DNA of 64,000 bases, taken from contig NZ_AHBZ03000027.1 in the NCBI RefSeq assembly GCF_000238375.3, positions 868,001 to 932,000 on the forward strand. The letters are read 5' to 3'. Shown here in pieces: positions 58,615 through 64,000 of the stretch (position 1 is the stretch's first letter; each line of letters starts with the position of its first letter). The notes under the pieces are model-generated. The model made no database searches and was not told the DNA's origin. It saw only the letters and a list, made by a program, of their open reading frames with translations. This DNA is from Pseudoalteromonas citrea (lineage in GTDB: Bacteria; Pseudomonadota; Gammaproteobacteria; Enterobacterales; Alteromonadaceae). The position numbers and the translations under genes were made by a program.

Positions 58615-61600
58615 ATGAAACTTGAGATATTACTAGATAAACAGAAAAAACCATGGGATATACCAGTGAGTTCTCCCTCTCAGCGTTCTACTATTATTAG
58701 CTCGATTTATGGGCAAGGGAAACGTATTCCAAAAAACAGTGCGATTCTAGATGGTGAATTAACGATAACCTATGAGCAATTGATTGCTCGCGCGTCAATC
58801 GTTGCGAATACGCTTGCTGTACAAGGGGTTAAGCGAGGTGCATTAGTCGCTGTATGTATGGAACGGTCATGGGAACTTGTCGCAACATTGATTGGTATTT
58901 TACGAGCAGGATGTGCTTATGTACCGTTAGACCCAAGTTATCCGCAAGCGCGTATTCAGTATATGTTAGCGCATTCATGTGCTGTTGCTGCAATCGTTGA
59001 CAGTGAAACTACCAGCGCATTATGCAGCACGGTTGATAAGTTAATCAATATGACAGAGGTGACAGAGGTGACAGAGCAGCCGCTTTGTGATTTTGAAGGG
59101 CCGTCAAGTAATGAGCTTGCTTATGTCATGTATACCTCAGGGTCTACTGGTCAGCCAAAAGGGGTAATGGTCAGTCATGGTAATCTTGTTGCTCTAAGTG
59201 ATGCCATGGCTCAATTGTTTAGCCAAGAAGAATTGTCTGGTGTATTGGCAGCAGCATCTGTGTGCTTTGATACGTCAGTGATGGAAGTTTTAGGGACTTT
59301 ATCATTGGGAGGTACCATTATATTGGCCCCAAATGCAGTTTCATTGCCAACATTAGTTCATGCGAATAAAGTTAAAATGTGTGTGATGGTACCTTCATCG
59401 ATGCAGGCATTGCTGGCAACAAACACGTTGCCAGATAACATTCAATGTGTGGTATTCGGTGGCGAAGCACTTAAGCTGTCGTTGGTGAAGCAAATTCATG
59501 CACTTGCTCATTGCCCACGGGTTTTGAATGCATATGGCCCAACCGAAGATACGGTATTTTCTACCATTAGTGCAGTTGAGCGTGGCACATCGTGCGTGAC
59601 GATTGGTAAATCAGTAACAAACTCGCGTGCCTATATTTTAAATGAATCAATGACGGTCACAAGTGCAGGAGAGCCCGGTGAACTCTATTTAGCGGGTAAC
59701 AAGTTGGCTGGCGGCTACTTAAATGATGAGGCCTTGACGCGAGAGCGGTTTATTGACGTGACACCCACAACGGCAATCCCTGAGCAGCGTTTATATCGAA
59801 CTGGTGATCTATGTCAGTGGCACAGCAATGGAGAAATAGACTATGTGGGTCGTATTGATCAACAGGTAAAACTCAGAGGCTTTAGAATCGAGCTTGGAGA
59901 AATTGAATCGACATTAGAGGAAATGGCGGGTATTGATGCCGCTGCAGCGGCCGTATTAGACAGTGGCACTGGGAAAAAGGTGCTGGTGGTTTATGTGGTC
60001 AGTCAAAGTAGTGCCCTAACAAGCTTGGAAATCACAGAGTATTTGTCAATGCATCTACCGAAATACATGCTACCTCAGCTTGTTATGCACCTTGAGTCGT
60101 TGCCTTTTTTACCCAATGATAAATTAGATCGCAGTCAGTTACCGCAGTTAGCCGAGGTGCGTTTGGCGGTGCACAAAGAACAGGCTCTTGAGAGCGAAAC
60201 ATCTATTCCCCGCGAAAACATAATTCAGTCGCACGGCAAGTATGGGTATGAAGAAGTATTGGCGGTGATCCAACATGAAGTTGCAAGCTTACTGAATTTA
60301 ACCAGCCCACAAGACGTACAAGAAGATGTGACATTTAATCGTTTTGGTTTTGACTCTTTGAGTTCATTAGAATTTACCAGTCGATTGAGTGCCCAGCTAA
60401 ACTATAAACTGGCTGACACCTTGCTTTTTGAACAGGGTACGCCAAAAGCATTGGCAGGGTACTTGGTTAAGTGCCTGTCTGGTACAGGGAGTGATGTCAG
60501 TGCGTTAGGTCAACCTCCTCTGGAATCAAAACTGGCTGATACCTTGGCTCATTTTCAAACGCTGCTGCAATGCAGTCACCCCACTTTTCAATCAGCCAGT
60601 GCAGTGTCGTGGAGTGTTACTGATAAAAGCATATTAGTTAAGTATATAACTGAAATGGTTAACAATAACGGAAGAAACCCGTACGGAAAGGTACTGCGCA
60701 CGGGCAGCGCTGCAACTGGGGTGATTGGCGACTCTTATAAAAAGGGCGGTGATCGAAATGCCATTATATGGTCAACCAACTTGTACTTTGGCTTGAATCG
60801 AGATGCAAATATCATTGCGCAAGCAAGTAAAGCGTTGCAACAGTATGGCACAGGGATGGGGATTTCTGCTGCTGCAACAGGTATGACTGATTTGCATGTC
60901 GCTTTTGAACAAGAGTTCGCGCAGCTAGTAGGCAAGCAAAGTGCCTGTTTATTTCCGACAGGTTATACCGCAAATTTGGGCGCTATTTCGGGCATAGTAA
61001 GTAACAATGATATTGTGGTTATTGATCAACTTTGTCATGCCTCAATTGTGGATGGAGCACGCCTCAGTGGCGCACAAATAAGAACATTTAAACATAATGA
61101 TATGCAAGATCTCGAAGCTGTACTCAGCAGCGCTATGTCACCCTACCATACCACATTAGTGGTGTTAGAAAGCGTGTATAGCATGGGGGAAGGAATTGCG
61201 CCAGTGGCCGATATTGTCAAAATAGCAAAACAATATGGAGCATTAACCTTAGTCGACGAGGCGCATTCTTTTGGGTTTTACGGTGACAATGGAGCGGGAG
61301 TTTGCGCTCTGCAAGGGGCCACAGACAATGTTGATTTTTTGATGACGACACTCAGCAAAGCCATGGGAAGTATTGGTGGAGTCATTGCGGCAAGTGACGC
61401 ACATATTGAGTTGCTAAAATCGGCATCGCGCGCGTATATTTTTCAGGCGTCGATAAGTCCTGCTGATATTGCTGCAGCGCTCGCGTCTTTACGATACTTA
61501 CGCTCGGATAATTCATTGAGAGCGCAGCTATGGGACAGAACTACTTATATGCGGCAGCGTTTTACACAGGCTGGATATGATTTAGGTGACGGAGATGGCC

Positions 61601-62277
61601 CCATAGTCACCCCGCACTTTTCTGATAAAGAGACTTTGTACGCGATTGTTCAAGGCCTGTATGACCGTGGTGTGCAAACGCTAGCGGTCACTTATCCTAT
61701 TGTTGAGATGGGCCGTGGGCGGTTACGGTTTATTTGTTCAGCATCTCATACGCGAGACGACATCGACCGTACGTTACAAGCCTTGATAGAAACTGAGCAG
61801 GCCGTCAAAGATGAAATGGCAACCCGTAAGGTTGTCACTGAGATATCGGCAGAACCTCACCTTGCATCTAAACTGGTTACGGCGAAAGTACAGAGATGGG
61901 CAAAGCAATTCGCAGCGGGTTTAAATGGTTATTTAATTTCATTATCAGGGCCGGCTCCTGAATTAATGATCTCTGTAGAGGTGGGGGAAGGTGAACGGTC
62001 AATTTGCGTTATGCTTAAAAACCGCGAAGTTACGGTGCACAATGAGCTTAAGATGCTTGAGAACCTACCATCATGTACGCTACAGCTAGCAAATAATGCA
62101 GCACTGAATCATTTATGTACGCATGATATTGAAGCGCTGTTAAATAATGTGTGTATGGGAACCTGCTTATTAGCTGGGCAAACAGAGGTGTTTGTCTGGT
62201 TGATAGCCCGCATGGATGAACAAAAAGTGTTGGTTGCGCAAAGCGAAACTAATGAACAGGAACTAGGTCTGATTTAA
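58615..62277 (+). CDS. Adenylation-carrier-alpha-oxoamine synthase fusion (NRPS/AOS) with SCP2-like tail
   Basis: The protein has 1220 residues. The adenylation domain spans about 20-520 (A3 VMYTSGSTGQPKGVMVS about 171, A4 FDTSVMEVL, A5 NAYGPTEDTV, A7 YRTGDL, A8 GRIDQQVKLRGFRIELGEIE). The carrier domain has Ser in RFGFDSLSSLEF (about 579). A PLP-dependent alpha-oxoamine synthase spans about 690-1075: GMGISAAATGMTDLHVAFE, FPTGYTANLGAISG, LVDEAHSFGFYGDNGAG, and the Schiff-base Lys in TTLSKAMGSIGG (about 914). The last 120 residues resemble an SCP2-like lipid-binding fold (weak). The enzyme should activate an amino or fatty acid, tether it and condense it decarboxylatively with an amino acid to an alpha-amino ketone. 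It stands alone behind an IS. Confidence 0.88.
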   Translation: MKLEILLDKQKKPWDIPVSSPSQRSTIISSIYGQGKRIPKNSAILDGELTITYEQLIARASIVANTLAVQGVKRGALVAVCMERSWELVATLIGILRAGCAYVPLDPSYPQARIQYMLAHSCAVAAIVDSETTSALCSTVDKLINMTEVTEVTEQPLCDFEGPSSNELAYVMYTSGSTGQPKGVMVSHGNLVALSDAMAQLFSQEELSGVLAAASVCFDTSVMEVLGTLSLGGTIILAPNAVSLPTLVHANKVKMCVMVPSSMQALLATNTLPDNIQCVVFGGEALKLSLVKQIHALAHCPRVLNAYGPTEDTVFSTISAVERGTSCVTIGKSVTNSRAYILNESMTVTSAGEPGELYLAGNKLAGGYLNDEALTRERFIDVTPTTAIPEQRLYRTGDLCQWHSNGEIDYVGRIDQQVKLRGFRIELGEIESTLEEMAGIDAAAAAVLDSGTGKKVLVVYVVSQSSALTSLEITEYLSMHLPKYMLPQLVMHLESLPFLPNDKLDRSQLPQLAEVRLAVHKEQALESETSIPRENIIQSHGKYGYEEVLAVIQHEVASLLNLTSPQDVQEDVTFNRFGFDSLSSLEFTSRLSAQLNYKLADTLLFEQGTPKALAGYLVKCLSGTGSDVSALGQPPLESKLADTLAHFQTLLQCSHPTFQSASAVSWSVTDKSILVKYITEMVNNNGRNPYGKVLRTGSAATGVIGDSYKKGGDRNAIIWSTNLYFGLNRDANIIAQASKALQQYGTGMGISAAATGMTDLHVAFEQEFAQLVGKQSACLFPTGYTANLGAISGIVSNNDIVVIDQLCHASIVDGARLSGAQIRTFKHNDMQDLEAVLSSAMSPYHTTLVVLESVYSMGEGIAPVADIVKIAKQYGALTLVDEAHSFGFYGDNGAGVCALQGATDNVDFLMTTLSKAMGSIGGVIAASDAHIELLKSASRAYIFQASISPADIAAALASLRYLRSDNSLRAQLWDRTTYMRQRFTQAGYDLGDGDGPIVTPHFSDKETLYAIVQGLYDRGVQTLAVTYPIVEMGRGRLRFICSASHTRDDIDRTLQALIETEQAVKDEMATRKVVTEISAEPHLASKLVTAKVQRWAKQFAAGLNGYLISLSGPAPELMISVEVGEGERSICVMLKNREVTVHNELKMLENLPSCTLQLANNAALNHLCTHDIEALLNNVCMGTCLLAGQTEVFVWLIARMDEQKVLVAQSETNEQELGLI

Positions 62278-62293
62278 GCCGGCGAAGTGAGGT

Positions 62294-62335
62294 GGTATGT
62301 AATAAGGCCTGCGTTAATGGGTCTTATTACATACC
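62294..62335. terminator. Long stem-loop between convergent genes
   Basis: GGTATGTAATAAGGCC (62294-62309) pairs with GGGTCTTATTACATACC (62319-62335) over about 16 bp. It lies right after the stop of the large synthase gene and before the opposing M23 peptidase stop. There is no long T run, but position and stability suggest bidirectional termination. Confidence 0.65.
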
Positions 62336-62351
62336 TAATTACATACCTAAG

Positions 62352-63371
62352 CTAACCGGTAATAATGTCATTGACCCGTTTAAATGTGGCAGTGCTCGCT
62401 TGTGTTTTAAAGTAGATTGGGTAGGTTTGTGTTACTTGCTCAAAATTGGCGTGGTTTTGCACCTGTATATGTAAATGCGGATGTGTTGAATTACCTGAAT
62501 TTCCACATTCTCCAATCAAGGTTTTCCCCTCAAAAACACTGTCACCGTGCTGTAACTGACAAGAATGTTGTTTTAAATGAGAGAGCATCACATATTTATC
62601 GCCATGTTTTATGATGACGTAGTTGCCGGCCAGATTGTCTAAATCTGATTGCCCTAATGGCATATCTGTATGATCTGTTGCCAAAGCGACCACTTCGCCA
62701 CTGATCGGCGCAAATAGTGGTTTAGCAAAGGAGTGAAAGTCGTCGGGCTTGTTTTTGTTCGTATTACTTGTAGATACATCACCTTCAAACAATTCTATAT
62801 CTAATGCCCAACGTTGCTGTGCAATATTAAAATGATGATTAAATAAGCTACTTGCGCCTCCTTGCAATACTATCGCATCTTGCTTAAACGGGCTTAATAG
62901 TGTGACTGCATGGTCAAAGAATACACGTTGATAACGGAGTAACTCAGTGACGAGAAATAGGCTAAAAATTGACATAAAGGTTAATTGTGGCCAATTAACT
63001 GCTTTACTGGGTAAGCACATTAAAATAGCAACTGATAGAGGCAGGGTGACCATAAGGCTTTTGATCACTTTTCTCTGTTGTGTACTAAAAGAGTGCCCAG
63101 GCAAACGCAGCCAGATATAAATAAAAATCAGGGTAAAGTAAGTAACTTTAATAGCACAATCTAGCCAATATAATAGGCCTAAATGGATTAGATTATTTGC
63201 CCAATACTCAAAACCAAACTGATGGGTAAAGAGCTTAAAAAGTGTAAGCGCAGTCATGCCGATAAAGCTCAAAATAAGGTAACCATTTAGCGCGTTGTAG
63301 AGTATACCAATCAGATGACTGAAACAAAAAATCGCTGTGAGTAAGCACATTAATATAATTTCGATCCACAT
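62352..63371 (-). CDS. Membrane-anchored M23 (LytM-type) metallopeptidase
   Basis: The protein has 339 residues. Five or so membrane helices fill residues 1-150. The C-terminal domain is the LytM/lysostaphin-type peptidase: FAPISGEVVALATDHTD, GNYVIIKHGDKYVMLSHLKQ, GECGNSGNSTHPHLHIQVQ. The first zinc-ligand region (HxxxD-type) is replaced or shifted, whereas the HxH motif (HPHLH) is intact. Polytopic M23 proteins of this shape occur in marine gammaproteobacteria. It may cut peptidoglycan cross-links or have a regulatory role. Confidence 0.8.
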   Translation of the reverse strand: MWIEIILMCLLTAIFCFSHLIGILYNALNGYLILSFIGMTALTLFKLFTHQFGFEYWANNLIHLGLLYWLDCAIKVTYFTLIFIYIWLRLPGHSFSTQQRKVIKSLMVTLPLSVAILMCLPSKAVNWPQLTFMSIFSLFLVTELLRYQRVFFDHAVTLLSPFKQDAIVLQGGASSLFNHHFNIAQQRWALDIELFEGDVSTSNTNKNKPDDFHSFAKPLFAPISGEVVALATDHTDMPLGQSDLDNLAGNYVIIKHGDKYVMLSHLKQHSCQLQHGDSVFEGKTLIGECGNSGNSTHPHLHIQVQNHANFEQVTQTYPIYFKTQASTATFKRVNDIITG

Positions 63372-63478
63372 TTTAAACCTCCGTTTTTTTCAATCATAGC
63401 TTTGAGCAATATGACTTGAAATAGCGAACGAAAGTATATAGTGTCAAGTATCATATATTGATACTCAATTGGAAAGTA

Positions 63479-64000
63479 ATGAGCCTTTTCGATCAGCAAA
63501 TCATACGTTATTGCTTGGCTAAAATTAGGGGGGCGTTAAAGCAAAAGTCACTGACTTATAGCCATGTTGCGCACCGACTCGACACCTCAGAGGTAACGGT
63601 TAAACGCATGATGTATGATGACAATATTAAGTTTGAACGGCTGATCAAGCTATGTGGTATCGCTGATATTGCAATTGATGTGTTATTAAATGAGGCGGTA
63701 AATAGACCAGCCGAACATCAGTATTTCACACCAGCTCAAGATCATGCCTTTGCAAACTCTGAACAACTATTGCACTACTTTAGTTTGCTCGTATTTGAAA
63801 AAATACCAATAGCAGAAATTGAGCTGCAATATCAGTTAACTCCTGCGATGACTTATACGTATCTCAGAGCGTTAGAGAAGCTTGAACTGATCACGCTATT
63901 ACCTGCGAATAAAGTGCAGTTTAACTTCACCTTCCCTATCGGTTTTTCACCCGATAGTCTTGTGCTCAAAAATCAGTTAAAACAAGTGATTATAGAAACT
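63479..64000 (+). CDS. HTH-type transcriptional regulator, cut by right window edge
   Basis: ATG 63479, preceded by GGAAAG, opens a frame that runs to the window end (174 codons). It starts MSLFDQQIIRYCLAKIRGAL and then KQKSLTYSHVAHRLDTSEVTVKRMM, a Cro/C1-like helix-turn-helix. The later part (LLHYFSLLVFEKIPIAEIEL, YLRALEKLELITLLP) looks like a second, winged-helix-like unit. It is divergent from the M23 peptidase gene and may control it. Confidence 0.75.
   Translation, partial: MSLFDQQIIRYCLAKIRGALKQKSLTYSHVAHRLDTSEVTVKRMMYDDNIKFERLIKLCGIADIAIDVLLNEAVNRPAEHQYFTPAQDHAFANSEQLLHYFSLLVFEKIPIAEIELQYQLTPAMTYTYLRALEKLELITLLPANKVQFNFTFPIGFSPDSLVLKNQLKQVIIET

Overview
The window looks like a chromosomal accessory region of a marine gammaproteobacterium, most likely Pseudoalteromonas or a close relative. 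This is inferred from the moderate-to-low GC, the household genes (yidD, mltC, a second peptide deformylase, a 3' fragment of ffh), the CadC-like regulators, the NRPS genes and the integron integrase type. No species can be fixed from sequence alone. No tRNA, rRNA or CRISPR array was seen.

Layout. (1) 1-7.1 kb: ordinary genes, including an ABC-F ATPase cut by the window edge, a repeat-rich lipoprotein, a D-Ala-D-Ala dipeptidase, an M48 protease/TM2/YidD/DUF4177 block and an SDR oxidoreductase, followed by a decayed IS903-type end at 7.1 kb. (2) 7.9-20.6 kb: a CadC/ToxR-like regulator with a strong terminator, then a tightly packed nine-gene + strand operon (GNAT, GT28-like, radical SAM, GT2, peptide-exporter-type ABC, membrane GT2, DUF1796, carbamoyltransferase, A-T-C NRPS). 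This looks like an uncharacterised glycosylated and/or carbamoylated small-molecule pathway. (3) 20.8-28.2 kb: an integron. IntI lies on the minus strand and a cassette array runs away from it. Matching cassette-end and attC-start sequences define the first cassettes: a predicted nuclease with DnaJ-type zinc fingers, a secreted protein, and two paralogous two-gene cassettes. One attC is disrupted by a RAYT-type transposase module, and another is split by a decayed group II intron lying in the bottom strand.

(4) 28.4-34.4 kb: a graveyard of mobile DNA. It holds a type I secretion remnant and an IS903-group element, still flanked by a 9-bp target duplication, that carries truncated genes resembling hamA and hamB of the Hachiman defence system plus a complete IS3-family element. 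It also holds an orphan 3' end of ffh and an IS110 remnant. (5) 34.5-48 kb: small, mostly + strand genes of cassette-like character (Crp-like regulator, HAB-mutase-like membrane protein, GNATs, isochorismatase-like hydrolase with a GlxA-type regulator, serine hydrolase, LysE transporter, DUF1801), some with attC-like ends. (6) 48-64 kb: an arsR/arsH divergon, an orphan lanthipeptide-like precursor, a 453-aa protein of unknown role, mltC, an esterase, a CadC-TolB-like regulator, a peptide deformylase, an intact IS903-group element with perfect 9-bp duplications, a large A-T-alpha-oxoamine-synthase enzyme, an M23 peptidase, and an HTH regulator cut by the right edge.

The strongest leads are the biosynthetic operon, the paired cassettes whose cytosolic partner is conserved while the exported partner diverges, and the IS903-borne Hachiman-like remnant. 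All family assignments were made by eye from motifs. No search or alignment program was run.
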